Assembly (NCBI RefSeq): GCF_004320525.1
Contig: NZ_SIHX01000004.1
Location: 248,001-312,000, forward strand
Length of the DNA: 64,000 bases
Source of the DNA: Arthrobacter sp. S39
GTDB taxonomy: Bacteria > Actinomycetota > Actinomycetes > Actinomycetales > Micrococcaceae
Reading direction: 5' to 3'
How positions within the stretch are numbered: the stretch's first letter is position 1; each line of letters opens with the position of its first letter. The notes beneath the pieces are model-generated. The model did no database searches. It saw nothing but the letters and a program-made list of their open reading frames with translations, and was not told the origin of the DNA. Position numbers and translations under genes: made by a program. Below are positions 1 to 8,497 of the stretch, piece after piece.

Positions 1-791
1 CCGACCTCCACACCCTTGATGGCCTGGATGCCCATGAGGGCGGCCGCCAGGCGGGAGTCGAGCCTGCGGTCCCAGTGCACGTAGCTGCCCAGTCCCGGCG
101 GGAGGCCGTACGCGAGCACTTCCACCACGCCGCCGAGGGTTTCGCCTTCTTTGTGGGCAGCGTCCACTTCGGCGACCATGGCGTCCGACGTCTCGCGGTC
201 GAAGCAGCGCAGCGGGTCCGCGTCCAGTGCAATGACGTTGGCCGGCACGGGGAGGGGACGTCCTTCGGGCACTGTGACGCTGGCGATGGAGACGGTGTGG
301 CTGACCAGCTCGATGCCGAGGTGCCTGAGGAACTGGGCGGCCACAGTGCCCATGGCAACACGGGTGGCGGTTTCCCGGGCGCTGGCGCGTTCGAGCACGG
401 GCCGTGCCTCGTCAAAACCGTACTTCTGCATGCCGGTGAAGTCCGCGTGGCCGGGGCGGGGGCGGGTGAGCGGGGCGTTGCGTGCCTGGTCGGCGAGGAT
501 TTCCGGGTCAACGGGGTCTGCGGACATGATCTGTTCCCATTTGGGCCATTCGGTGTTGCCCACCTGGATGGCAACCGGCCCGCCCTGGGTCAGTCCGTGC
601 CGGACGCCGCCGAGGATGGTCACCACGTCCTGTTCAAACTTCATGCGTGCGCCGCGGCCGTAGCCAAGGCGGCGGCGGGCCAAAGAATCGGCGATCTGCC
701 CGCTGGTGAGTTCCACACCGGCGGGGACGCCTTCAATAATTCCCATCAGAGCCGGACCATGGGATTCACCGGCAGTCAACCAACGCAACAT
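1..791 (-). CDS. aroC: Chorismate synthase, 5' part (3' end lies outside the window)
   Basis: Last step of the shikimate pathway: converts 5-enolpyruvylshikimate 3-phosphate to chorismate using reduced FMN. The frame is open from an ATG at 791 to the window edge, giving 263 codons of a protein usually near 400. The N-terminus reads [13 protein letters not shown], the family signature with the conserved active-site His (residue 11), followed by RRRLGYGRG and a long stretch typical of the family. It lies 26 bases downstream of aroE on the same strand, so it is the last visible gene of the alaS-ruvX-mltG-aroE-aroC run. The C-terminal third cannot be assessed. Confidence 0.96.
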   Translation of the reverse strand, partial: MLRWLTAGESHGPALMGIIEGVPAGVELTSGQIADSLARRRLGYGRGARMKFEQDVVTILGGVRHGLTQGGPVAIQVGNTEWPKWEQIMSADPVDPEILADQARNAPLTRPRPGHADFTGMQKYGFDEARPVLERASARETATRVAMGTVAAQFLRHLGIELVSHTVSIASVTVPEGRPLPVPANVIALDADPLRCFDRETSDAMVAEVDAAHKEGETLGGVVEVLAYGLPPGLGSYVHWDRRLDSRLAAALMGIQAIKGVEV

Positions 792-817
792 AATTTCCAT
801 CCTGCCACGTATGGCGG

Positions 818-1678
818 TCAGTACGCCCGTCGGGGAAGCCCGACTGCGTCACACATCACATCTATGACAGCTGCGTTAACTTCCTCGCCAAGACGGGAGA
901 AAAGCCGCACCTGTTCCACTGCCTGGTAGAGCAGCATCTCGAGCCCCGGGACCACTGCACCGCCGCCGGACTGCCACGCGGAGGCCAGCATGCTCGGCCA
1001 GGGATCGTAGGCCACGTCCAGCAGGACACCGGCGGTCCGGGCTCCACTGGCCGCCAGTTCGCCTGCGATTCCGTCGGCCGCGCGGGGCGGCAAGGTTGAA
1101 ATCACGACGTCGGCGGCCGCCGTCGGCTCTGCGGCCTCGGACAGGTGCCGCACGGCCAGGTCCACGCCGACTCCGGCGGCGGCGGCACGCGCCTCCTGCA
1201 CCCGTGACGTGTCGCGGACAAACAGCTGCACCGACCCCGTGCCGAGCAGTTCAAGGGCGGCCACGGCCGATGCCGCGGTGCCGCCGCCACCAAGGATGAC
1301 AGCAGTGGGAGCAGGCACAACACCGGCGTTCCGGACGGCGTTGACGATGCCGGCCACATCCGTGTTGTACGCGACGCGCCGCACCGTGTCACCGGCGTCT
1401 TCGAAGGCCACCGTGTTGACCACGCCCAGGACCTTCGCAACACCGCGGACTTCGTCCACTTCCTTCAGCATCGCCGTCTTCAACGGCATGGTCACGGAGA
1501 GCCCCCGCCACCCCTGCTGCCGGCTGAGCTCCAGCATAAAGCCGGGCAGCGTCCGCTCCGTCAGGTCCACGGCCGTGTAGTCAATCTCAATGCCCAGCTT
1601 TGCGTACGCCGCAGAGTGCAGGGCCGGCGACTTCGAATGGCTGATCGGGTGACCCAGGACGGCGGCCCGCAGGCTCAT
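818..1678 (-). CDS. aroE: Shikimate dehydrogenase
   Basis: Reduces 3-dehydroshikimate to shikimate with NADPH, in the cytosol. The 286-aa protein begins [18 protein letters not shown], the substrate-binding signature, continues with [10 protein letters not shown] (catalytic Lys region) and NTD, and has a nucleotide-binding GGGGTAAS loop mid-protein. The frame could extend nine codons upstream, but ATG 1678 overlaps the mltG stop as ATGA, matches the family N-terminus and implies translational coupling. Its partner aroC follows directly. Nothing unusual was seen; the length is normal. Confidence 0.95.
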   Translation of the reverse strand: MSLRAAVLGHPISHSKSPALHSAAYAKLGIEIDYTAVDLTERTLPGFMLELSRQQGWRGLSVTMPLKTAMLKEVDEVRGVAKVLGVVNTVAFEDAGDTVRRVAYNTDVAGIVNAVRNAGVVPAPTAVILGGGGTAASAVAALELLGTGSVQLFVRDTSRVQEARAAAAGVGVDLAVRHLSEAAEPTAAADVVISTLPPRAADGIAGELAASGARTAGVLLDVAYDPWPSMLASAWQSGGGAVVPGLEMLLYQAVEQVRLFSRLGEEVNAAVIDVMCDAVGLPRRAY

Positions 1679-3405
1679 GCGCAACGGCCCGCGTGGGCTT
1701 CGCACCAGGTGTTGTACTGGTCCACGTACACGTTGTGCTCCGCCAGGGTCTTCGAGAACTTGGTCTCCTTGGTGTCCAGGTTGATGGTCACCCAGTAGAG
1801 ATAGTCGTTGGTCTTGGGCCGGGCAGCGGCATCGATGGCCGTCTTGCCGGGCGAACCGATGGGGCCCGGAGGCAGTCCGGGGTTGGCGTAGGTGTTGTAA
1901 AGATTGGACTTGTCCTGGCGCTCTGCATCAGTGAAGTTGAAGCTCTTGGTGCCCAGCCCGTACGTCACCGCCGAGTCCACCTGCAGGTAGCCGTTGGTCT
2001 GGTCATTGGGCTTGAGCCGGTTGTAGATGGCGCCGGCAACGTCCCCGTACTCGGCCTGGCCGCCTTCCGCCTGGACAATGCTGGCGACGATCACGGCTTC
2101 GTACTGCTTGGCGGGATCGGTAATGCCCTGCGCCACGAGTTCGTCCACCGTGACCTTGACCAGCGACTGCAGGATGTCTTTTATGGGGGTGCCCAGCGGG
2201 AACCGGTACTCCCCCGGGGCCAGGAAGCCTTCGAGGTTCTTGGCGTTGCCCGGCAGGCCGAACTCCGCCGGCGTGTTACTGAGCTCTGTCAGCTGGCTCA
2301 GCGGGATTCCGGATCCCTCCGAGATTGCCTGCAGCGACTCCCCGATCCTCAGGCCGGCGCTCAAGGCAAAGTAGATGACTTTGCTCTTGTCCTGGCCGAG
2401 GAGGACGTTGACGGCGTCGGAGTTTTTCATCTCCATCTTGAAGGTGTAGTCACCCGGCGAAAGGACTCCGCCGGACGCTGTGAATGCCTGGAGGAAGGTA
2501 TCTGCGTTGGCCACGACCTTTTCGCTTTCCAGCTTGGCGGCCATGGACCGGGTACCCTCGCCGGGTTCAACGGAAACCTGGACTTCGCCGGTGCCGGGGC
2601 CGGGGAAATCGCTGGCTTTATCGTTTCCGAGCAGGGGCTTAAGGAACTGTGCACCGACCGCTACGGCGGTCACGAAAACAACCAGGGTCAGGAAAAGGGC
2701 GAGGAGGCGGCGCCGGCGGCGCACCTTCTTTGACGGCCCGGGCACTACGGTGACCGCCGAGGCGCCGCCGAGCAGGCCGGCGTCGTGGTGGTCATCCGGG
2801 TGGTAATCCGCGTCATGGCGGGTGTCGGTGGGATGGGCGTTCGCATAATGCGCGTCCTCGTAGTGCACGGCGTCAGCGTGCACGGCGTCATAGTGCACGG
2901 CCTCAGGATGGCCGTCCTCGTAATGGTGCTGTTCATCAGTGTGGTGGGCGTCATCAGCGTAGGGGTAATGCCCGTCGTGATGTATGTCTCCAGGAAGGAC
3001 CTCGTCGTGCTCCACCGCCGGCGGCGCGGACTCCACCTGCTGGACGCTGGGCGGGGTGTCCGGGGTCGCCGGGACGGCGGGTGCGCTCTCCGGAGCGGCG
3101 GGGATCACGGGTGCTGCTTCGGTCGCGGGCGCTGCCGCAGGTTCAGGGATGGAGGCCGGCGGTGCCTCCGGAACTGCGGGGACCACGGGAGGGGCGGCCG
3201 GCTCGGGCGGAGCCGTGGCGGCCGGCTTGTGCCCGTTGCCCTCATCCAGGTAGTCGAACCCGGTTTCGTAGGCCTGCTCCGGAACAACGTTGTTGCTTTC
3301 CGTGTGCAGTGACTTCTCCAGCGCGCGGATTTCCTTGCGGGTCAGCTGCCTGGCCCCGCCGTCGCCGGGGGTGCCGGAAGTGTCATCAATGTTGGCCGGG
3401 CTCAC
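1675..3405 (-). CDS. mltG: Endolytic transglycosylase MltG with long His-rich cytoplasmic N-terminus
   Basis: Membrane-anchored lytic transglycosylase (YceG family) that cuts nascent glycan strands and is thought to end peptidoglycan polymerisation. The 576-aa protein has a cytoplasmic N-terminus of about 230 residues, a basic cluster then one membrane helix (about 234-256), and an extracellular YceG domain. The catalytic glutamate is E447 in ASIVQAEGG, followed by YLQVDSAVTYGL and the NTY...GLPPGPIGSPG motif. The cytoplasmic part is Pro/Ala-rich (65-130), then carries 18 His between 133 and 207 in Asp/Tyr-rich near-repeats. Start is GTG 3405, overlapping the ruvX stop as GTGA. Transglycosylase role is family knowledge; the His-rich part has no known role. 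Confidence 0.94.
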   Translation of the reverse strand: MSPANIDDTSGTPGDGGARQLTRKEIRALEKSLHTESNNVVPEQAYETGFDYLDEGNGHKPAATAPPEPAAPPVVPAVPEAPPASIPEPAAAPATEAAPVIPAAPESAPAVPATPDTPPSVQQVESAPPAVEHDEVLPGDIHHDGHYPYADDAHHTDEQHHYEDGHPEAVHYDAVHADAVHYEDAHYANAHPTDTRHDADYHPDDHHDAGLLGGASAVTVVPGPSKKVRRRRRLLALFLTLVVFVTAVAVGAQFLKPLLGNDKASDFPGPGTGEVQVSVEPGEGTRSMAAKLESEKVVANADTFLQAFTASGGVLSPGDYTFKMEMKNSDAVNVLLGQDKSKVIYFALSAGLRIGESLQAISEGSGIPLSQLTELSNTPAEFGLPGNAKNLEGFLAPGEYRFPLGTPIKDILQSLVKVTVDELVAQGITDPAKQYEAVIVASIVQAEGGQAEYGDVAGAIYNRLKPNDQTNGYLQVDSAVTYGLGTKSFNFTDAERQDKSNLYNTYANPGLPPGPIGSPGKTAIDAAARPKTNDYLYWVTINLDTKETKFSKTLAEHNVYVDQYNTWCEAHAGRCA

Positions 3406-4001
3406 TGTAGCCTTCCGTTATCTGAAGATCGAGTCTTGTCCTCCGGGGCAGCAGGCGCAGGCGTACCCGCTGCGCTGGCCCCGGAAAGCCACGGACGGGC
3501 CGGCGCGTTCACGCGGCCGCCAACATCCGTTCCCCTGGCTTTTTGCATGTCTATGGCGTGCTGGAGGATTCCGGCCGCCGCAACCTGATCCACCACTTTA
3601 CGGTGGTTGCGGCTGCTCATGCCAGCTTCGTGCAGGTTGCGGTGGGCCGTGACGCTGCTGAGGCGTTCGTCGACGAGGCACACGGGGACGTCCAGGCCCC
3701 GGCTTTCCAGCTCCCCGGCCAGCAGCTCCGCATAGTCCGTCGCCATCCGGGCGGAGGCGTGCTCCTCCCCCTTCATGGTGCGCGGAAGCCCCACAATGAC
3801 CTGGACCGCCCCGAGTTCCTGGACCAGCCCTGCTATGACACGGACATCCGAGTTTTTCTTCGGGTTCCGGTCAAGGGTCTTGTAAGGCGTGGCGAGGATC
3901 CCGTCGCGGTCACAAAGGGCGACGCCCACCCGGACGGTGCCGACGTCCACCCCCAGTTTGATTCCCTGGGGGTAGGCGCTGGCTGCTGCTGGACTGGTCA
4001 T
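3402..4001 (-). CDS. ruvX: RuvX/YqgF, Holliday-junction-resolvase-like RNase H-fold nuclease
   Basis: YqgF-family nuclease. E. coli YqgF acts in processing of the 5' end of pre-16S rRNA; other members have been linked to Holliday-junction cleavage. The 199-aa protein has the first acidic motif LGVDVGTVRVGVAL (D19), VGLPRTMKGEE, and DERLSSVTA, with VDQVAAAGIL near the C-terminus of the core. A Pro/Ala-rich tail of about 45 residues follows. The frame is open much further upstream, but ATG 4001 sits 7 bases after the alaS stop and gives the usual N-terminus. The gene end overlaps mltG by 4 bases. Confidence 0.92.
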   Translation of the reverse strand: MTSPAAASAYPQGIKLGVDVGTVRVGVALCDRDGILATPYKTLDRNPKKNSDVRVIAGLVQELGAVQVIVGLPRTMKGEEHASARMATDYAELLAGELESRGLDVPVCLVDERLSSVTAHRNLHEAGMSSRNHRKVVDQVAAAGILQHAIDMQKARGTDVGGRVNAPARPWLSGASAAGTPAPAAPEDKTRSSDNGRLQ

Positions 4002-4008
4002 GGAATGC

Positions 4009-6687
4009 TTATCGCCGGGAAATGGCGTCCACAACGGCTGCCAGTGCCGGTGCGACCTTGCTGGCGTCCGTACCGCCGCCCTGAGCCACGTCGTCCTTGC
4101 CGCCACCGCCGCCGCCGAGGATCCCGGCAGCAATCCGGACCAGTGCCCCGGCTTTGACGCCTGCGTCGCGGGCGGCCTCGTTGGTGGCCACCAGGATCAC
4201 GGGCCGGTCGTTGCTGACACCGGCAACAGCCACGGTGGACGCGGCGGAACCCAGCCGGTTCCGAAGATCCAGGGCGAGGCCCCGGAGGTCGTCGGCACCG
4301 CTGACCTGTCCGGCGTCGTGCGCGATGACGCTGACTCCTGCGGCATCCTTCGCCGTACCGGCAATCTGGCCCGCAGCGGCAGCGAGCTGCTCCTTGCGGA
4401 GGCGTTCCAGTTCCTTTTCGGCAGTCTTGAGTTTCGTGAGGGTGACCGCGATGCGGTCAGCCAGCTGGCCGGAGGGAACCTTCAGCATTTCGGTCAGTTC
4501 CGTCACCAGGGCACGCTCTGCGGCCAGGTGGCGGAACGCGTCCATGCCCACGAACGCTTCAACGCGGCGGTTTCCCGAACCCACCGACTGCTCCCCCAGC
4601 AGCGACAGGCTGCCAATGAGGGACGTGTTGGAAACATGGGTGCCGCCGCACAGTTCACGGGACCATGCGCCGTCGATCTCCACAACGCGGACTTCGCTGC
4701 CGTAGTTCTCGCCGAAGAGCGCCATGGCGCCCAGCGCCTTGGCCTCCGCGAGCCCCATGACCTTTGTGTCCACCCGGAAGTTGTTGCGGATGGCGAGGTT
4801 GGAGACCTCCTCGATTTCCGAGCGCGTGGCGGTGCTGAGGCCCTCGCCCCAGGCGAAGTCGAAGCGGAGGTAGCCCGCCTTGTTGTAGGAGCCGCGCTGG
4901 GTGGCTTCCGGGCCGAGGATCTGGTGCAGGGCGGCGTGCACGATGTGCGTGCCGGTGTGGGCCTGTTCCGCGGCGTGGCGCCGTTCCCGGTCGACGGCGG
5001 CGCGCACCAGGGCGTCGGAGGGGATCTCGCCTTCCCGGACGATCGCCTTGTGCACGCTGAGTCCCTTCAGCGGGCGCTGGACATCGAGGACCTCGACGAC
5101 GAAGCCGTCGCCGGTGATCAGGCCGGTGTCAGCTGCCTGGCCGCCTGCCTCGGCGTAGAACGGCGTCTCGGCCAGGATGAGCTCAATCTCGTCCCCGGTC
5201 GAAGCCTGGGCCACTGCCCGGCCGCCGCTGAGGATGCCCCGGACGCGGGACTCGCCGTCAAGGTCGGTGTAGCCGGTGAAGACGGTCTCGCCCTGGGCCA
5301 GGAGCTCCTGGAAGGCGCTGAGGTCGGCGTGGCCGCCCTTCTTGCCCTTGGCGTCGGCCTGGGCACGCTGGCGCTGTTCGAGCATCAGCCTGCGGAATTC
5401 AGGCTCGTCCACCCGGAGTCCGGCCTCTTCAGCCATCTCGAGCGTGAGGTCGATGGGGAATCCGTAGGTGTCGTGGAGTGCGAACGCATCGGCGCCGGAC
5501 AGCGGCTTGCCGGCGGACTTTGATTCGGTCACGGCATCTTCGAGCCGGGCGGTGCCGGACGCGATGGTGCGCAGGAATGCTTTTTCCTCGGCGTACGCGA
5601 TCCGGCTGATCCGGGCGAAGTCGGTCTCCACCACGGGGTAGACGCCCTTCATGGCGTCGCGGGACTCGGGCAGCAGGTCCGGCAGGCAGGCCTTTTCGAC
5701 GCCGAGCAGGCGCATGGATCGGACGGCACGGCGGATGAGGCGGCGCAGCACGTAGCCGCGGCCTTCGTTGGACGGGGTCACGCCGTCGGCGATCAGCATC
5801 AGGGCTGACCGGATGTGGTCGCCCACAACGCGCATCCGGACGTCGTCGGTGTGGTGCGGGTCATCCGGCGTTTCGGCGGAGGTGTATTCCTTGCCGGAGA
5901 GCTGCGCTGCCTTGTCGATGACGGGACGGACCTGGTCGGTCTCGTACATGTTCTCGACACCCTGCAGGATCATGGCAAGGCGCTCCATGCCCAGGCCGGT
6001 GTCGATGTTCTTCTTGGGCAGTTCGCCCACGATGTCGAAATCGTCCTTGGAGCGGACGTTGTCGATCTGGTACTGCATAAACACCAGGTTCCAGATCTCG
6101 ACGTACCGGTTCTCGTCGGCGATCGGTCCGCCGTCCACGCCGTAGGCGGGGCCGCGGTCGTAGTAGATCTCGGAGCAGGGGCCGGCGGGGCCCGGCTGGC
6201 CGGTGTGCCAGTAGTTGTCGGCCTTGCCCATGCGCTGGATGCGGTCGGCCGGGACGCCGGTGTTCTTGAGCCACAGCTCCTTGGCTTCGTCGTCCTCTTC
6301 ATAGACGGTCACCCAGAGCAGTTCCGGCGGCAGGCCGTAGCCGCCGTCGGCCACGCTGGTGGTGAGCAGCTCCCAGGCGAACCTGATGGCGTCTTCCTTG
6401 AAGTAGTCGCCGAAGGAGAAGTTGCCGCACATCTGGAAGAAAGTGCCGTGGCGTGCGGTCTTGCCCACTTCCTCGATGTCGCCGGTGCGGATGCACTTCT
6501 GCACGCTGGTGGCACGGGAGTACGGTGCTTCCTCGCGGGCCGTCAGGTAAGGGATGAACGGGACCATGCCGGCCACGGTGAACAGCAGGGAGGGATCGCT
6601 GGAGACCAGGGAGGCGGAAGGCACCGCTGTGTGGCCTTTGCTGACGAAAAAGTCGATCCAGCGCTTGGTGATCTCCTGCGACTTCAT
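4009..6687 (-). CDS. alaS: Alanyl-tRNA synthetase
   Basis: Charges tRNA-Ala in the cytosol and edits misacylated Ser and Gly. The 892-aa length is normal for bacterial AlaRS. The aminoacylation domain occupies about 1-250 (ARHGTFFQMCGNFSFGDYFK at 78-97; GLGMERLAMI at 231-240). The editing domain shows AEAGGQ (512-517) and the zinc-binding pair HTGTH (577-581) and CGGTH (680-684). A C-Ala domain with coiled coil follows, ending in a Gly-rich tail. ATG 6687 gives the standard MKSQEI start. It heads the tight ruvX-mltG-aroE-aroC run; an internal promoter may lie just upstream. Confidence 0.97.
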   Translation of the reverse strand: MKSQEITKRWIDFFVSKGHTAVPSASLVSSDPSLLFTVAGMVPFIPYLTAREEAPYSRATSVQKCIRTGDIEEVGKTARHGTFFQMCGNFSFGDYFKEDAIRFAWELLTTSVADGGYGLPPELLWVTVYEEDDEAKELWLKNTGVPADRIQRMGKADNYWHTGQPGPAGPCSEIYYDRGPAYGVDGGPIADENRYVEIWNLVFMQYQIDNVRSKDDFDIVGELPKKNIDTGLGMERLAMILQGVENMYETDQVRPVIDKAAQLSGKEYTSAETPDDPHHTDDVRMRVVGDHIRSALMLIADGVTPSNEGRGYVLRRLIRRAVRSMRLLGVEKACLPDLLPESRDAMKGVYPVVETDFARISRIAYAEEKAFLRTIASGTARLEDAVTESKSAGKPLSGADAFALHDTYGFPIDLTLEMAEEAGLRVDEPEFRRLMLEQRQRAQADAKGKKGGHADLSAFQELLAQGETVFTGYTDLDGESRVRGILSGGRAVAQASTGDEIELILAETPFYAEAGGQAADTGLITGDGFVVEVLDVQRPLKGLSVHKAIVREGEIPSDALVRAAVDRERRHAAEQAHTGTHIVHAALHQILGPEATQRGSYNKAGYLRFDFAWGEGLSTATRSEIEEVSNLAIRNNFRVDTKVMGLAEAKALGAMALFGENYGSEVRVVEIDGAWSRELCGGTHVSNTSLIGSLSLLGEQSVGSGNRRVEAFVGMDAFRHLAAERALVTELTEMLKVPSGQLADRIAVTLTKLKTAEKELERLRKEQLAAAAGQIAGTAKDAAGVSVIAHDAGQVSGADDLRGLALDLRNRLGSAASTVAVAGVSNDRPVILVATNEAARDAGVKAGALVRIAAGILGGGGGGKDDVAQGGGTDASKVAPALAAVVDAISRR

Positions 6688-6751
6688 GAGCTGTTTACTT
6701 ACCCTTCTTGGTTCACGCGTCTGTTGCTGCGTGACAGTTTTGATTCAGTGG

Positions 6752-6782
6752 GCAGCCCCGGCATACGGGACTGCTGGTTATA
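6752..6782 (-). promoter_or_regulatory. Possible alaS promoter -10 and leader hairpin
   Basis: In the 118-base gap before alaS, the minus strand carries TATAAC (6777-6782), followed by a 9-bp stem with one mismatch and a 5-base loop (6752-6774). No clear -35 was found. The hairpin could be a weak terminator for the upstream gene or part of the alaS leader; no tRNA-binding riboswitch features were recognised. Confidence 0.35.
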
Positions 6783-6805
6783 ATTCTCGCGCGGAATCCG
6801 GGGCG

Positions 6806-7036
6806 TCAGCGCCGGACAAGCTCCTGGGACTCGACGCCGAGCGCGGCGCGCAGGTCGGTTTCCCGCTCACGCATTCCGGCCCGCACGGCGTCCGCGAAGT
6901 CGTAGACGCCGTCGGCGAGCCGGCCCACCGCACGGTTCAGGCCAACCGGGCCGAGGTTGGCCTGGGCTTCGGTGACTTTGCGGAATGCGATGACTCCGAT
7001 GGCCACGCCGATCCCCATCCAGACAAGTCGTTTCAT
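6806..7036 (-). CDS. Small single-pass membrane protein, DUF6167-like
   Basis: A 76-aa protein of unknown function. The N-terminus MKRLVWMGIGVAIGVIAF is one short membrane helix, followed by a soluble segment (QANLGPVGLNRAVGRLADGV) and a charged amphipathic tail. Its position between a DUF948 gene and alaS matches the small DUF6167 proteins of actinobacteria; that assignment rests on position and general resemblance only. A good ribosome-binding site (GGAG) sits 8 bases before ATG 7036. It follows the DUF948 gene by 17 bases, so the two are probably co-transcribed and may act together at the membrane. Confidence 0.75.
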   Translation of the reverse strand: MKRLVWMGIGVAIGVIAFRKVTEAQANLGPVGLNRAVGRLADGVYDFADAVRAGMRERETDLRAALGVESQELVRR

Positions 7037-7053
7037 GTTCAGTTCTCCGTGGC

Positions 7054-7428
7054 TTAGCGGCTGCGACGGCCGGCGGCGGGCTTCTTGCGGTTGGCGAAGG
7101 CGGAGCGTACGCCGTAGCTGAAGGCTGCCACCTTGATCAGCGGTGAACCGACAGTCGCTGCCATGAGGGACGACAGGGCGGAGAGGTTGGCCGAGGCATC
7201 CGAAACGTTGGAGGCGATGCCGTCAACCTTCTTCAGCTGCTGGTTGGTGGTGGACACCGTGGCGGTCACTTCGTCCATCAGGGGCGTGGCGCCGTCGCTG
7301 ATGGCGCGGATGGAGGTGCGCACTTCGTCAAAAACCCGTCCCAGTTTCAGGATCGGCACTGCGAGCAGCAGCACCAGGAGCGCGAACACTCCGGCAGCGA
7401 TCAGGCCGGCAATATCGCCACCAGACAT
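7054..7428 (-). CDS. DUF948 membrane protein
   Basis: A 124-aa protein with an N-terminal membrane helix (about 7-30) followed by a predicted amphipathic coiled region (DEVTATVSTTNQQLKKVDGIASNVSD in pieces), the layout of DUF948 proteins, which resemble methyl-accepting-protein helices but lack a signalling tip. A GAGGAG ribosome-binding site precedes ATG 7428. The C-terminus is basic (RKKPAAGRRSR). Function is unknown. It lies after the rpsD terminator, so it should have its own promoter in 7429-7517, where no strong box was recognised. It pairs with the 76-aa membrane protein downstream. Confidence 0.82.
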   Translation of the reverse strand: MSGGDIAGLIAAGVFALLVLLLAVPILKLGRVFDEVRTSIRAISDGATPLMDEVTATVSTTNQQLKKVDGIASNVSDASANLSALSSLMAATVGSPLIKVAAFSYGVRSAFANRKKPAAGRRSR

Positions 7429-7517
7429 AGACGTTCATCTCCTCGAAACTGTGTGGATCTGTTCCATCCGCGTATGCATTTTCGGTGCGAAACGCAGATG
7501 CCCCCCAAGTACCTTAC

Positions 7518-7559
7518 ATACAAAGAAGCCCGCGGCGCTTGCCACGGGCTTCTTTGTAT
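7518..7559 (-). terminator. Strong rho-independent terminator after rpsD
   Basis: Perfect 15-bp inverted repeat (7518-7532 with 7545-7559; arm ATACAAAGAAGCCCG) around a 12-base loop, 13 bases after the rpsD stop. The minus-strand transcript ends CTTCTTTGTATG, a modest U-rich tract. It separates rpsD from the DUF948-to-aroC run. Confidence 0.88.
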
Positions 7560-7572
7560 ACGCTGCTGGGAT

Positions 7573-8199
7573 TTAGCGTGCGTAGAATTCGACGACGAGC
7601 TGCTCTTCGCAGGTCACGGGGACCTCGGAGCGCTTCGGGCGACGGACCAGGCGTGCCTGCAGGGCGTCAAGCTTGACGTCCAGGTAGGCGGGAACCTGGG
7701 GCAGGACGTCGCGGTGGGCGCCGGCTGCTGCAACCTGCAGCGGAACCATGGTTTCGCTGCGGCTGTGAACGTGGACCAGCTGGCCTTCGCCAACGCGGAA
7801 CGACGGGCGGTCAACGCGGATGCCGTCAACCAGGATGTGGCGGTGCACAACGAGCTGGCGGGCCTGGGCGATGGTGCGGGCGAAGCCGGCACGCAGCACG
7901 AGGGCGTCAAGACGCATTTCGAGCAGTTCGATCAGGTTTTCACCGGTCAGGCCCTTGGTGCGGCGCGCTTCTTCGAAGGCACGGGTCATCTGGGCTTCGC
8001 GGATGCCGTACTGGGCGCGCAGACGCTGCTTTTCGCGCAGACGTACGGCGTAGTCGGAGTCCTGCTTCTTGCGGGCACGGCCATGCTCACCGGGGCCGTA
8101 CGGGCGGCGCTCCATGTACTTGGCGGCCTTGGGGGTCAGAGCGATGCCGAGTGCACGCGAGAGGCGTGCGGTACGGCGAGCACGAGTGTTGTTAGCCAC
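7573..8199 (-). CDS. rpsD: 30S ribosomal protein S4
   Basis: Primary 16S rRNA-binding protein that nucleates 30S assembly. The 208-aa protein has the S4 N-terminal region (RLSRALGIALTPKAAKYMERRPYGPGEHG) and the S4 RNA-binding domain (RLDALVLRAGFARTIAQARQLVVHRHILVDG). It has no N-terminal zinc-binding cysteine set, so it is the zinc-free form. The start is GTG 8199 behind GGAAGGACACAA. It stands alone here rather than in the alpha operon, common in actinobacteria, with its own leader and terminator. Confidence 0.97.
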   Translation of the reverse strand: MANNTRARRTARLSRALGIALTPKAAKYMERRPYGPGEHGRARKKQDSDYAVRLREKQRLRAQYGIREAQMTRAFEEARRTKGLTGENLIELLEMRLDALVLRAGFARTIAQARQLVVHRHILVDGIRVDRPSFRVGEGQLVHVHSRSETMVPLQVAAAGAHRDVLPQVPAYLDVKLDALQARLVRRPKRSEVPVTCEEQLVVEFYAR

Positions 8200-8364
8200 T
8201 TGTGTCCTTCCAATATCTGCGGTGTGTCAGTGTTACTGGCCTCCACGATGGAGAGCATCGGCCAACCGCTGCCTTTTGCTACTGGGCACAGGGCATAACC
8301 GCATCAAAGTGAATTTGGTGGATTGTGCGTCCGTGCCTTGCCAGACAACGAACTATCCTACCAC
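8200..8364 (-). promoter_or_regulatory. rpsD promoter (extended -10) and about 148-base leader
   Basis: On the minus strand TGG-TAGGAT (8355-8363) forms an extended -10; no convincing -35 is visible. Transcription would start near 8348, giving a leader of about 148 bases that contains a CTCCA-TCG-TGGAG hairpin and a 23-codon reading frame (8233-8304). In other bacteria S4 represses its own mRNA, so a leader structure would fit, but no known S4-binding fold was recognised. The remaining part of the gap to 8497 shows no further feature except a weak TACTAT for the plus-strand gene. Confidence 0.45.
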
Positions 8365-8497
8365 GCGGGAGCGGCGCAGCGGCCGACGGGGCTGCCGCCC
8401 TGTTAGCCTGCTCCTACTATCACCGGACTCTTGGCCGGGCCAACTCTGGCGTGGGGACAGGGACACGTTGGCTCCCTGACCCATAGGACAACAGCAT

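Noticed and set aside
1693..2733. A 346-codon plus-strand frame opposite mltG
   Set aside because: Same reason: mltG carries all the conserved motifs and the shadow shows none.
4000..5523. A 507-codon plus-strand frame opposite alaS
   Set aside because: The alaS reading explains the sequence fully; the opposite frame is compositional.
6779..6784. Perfect TATAAT on the plus strand
   Set aside because: There is no plus-strand gene downstream; the overlapping minus-strand TATAAC is the more useful candidate.
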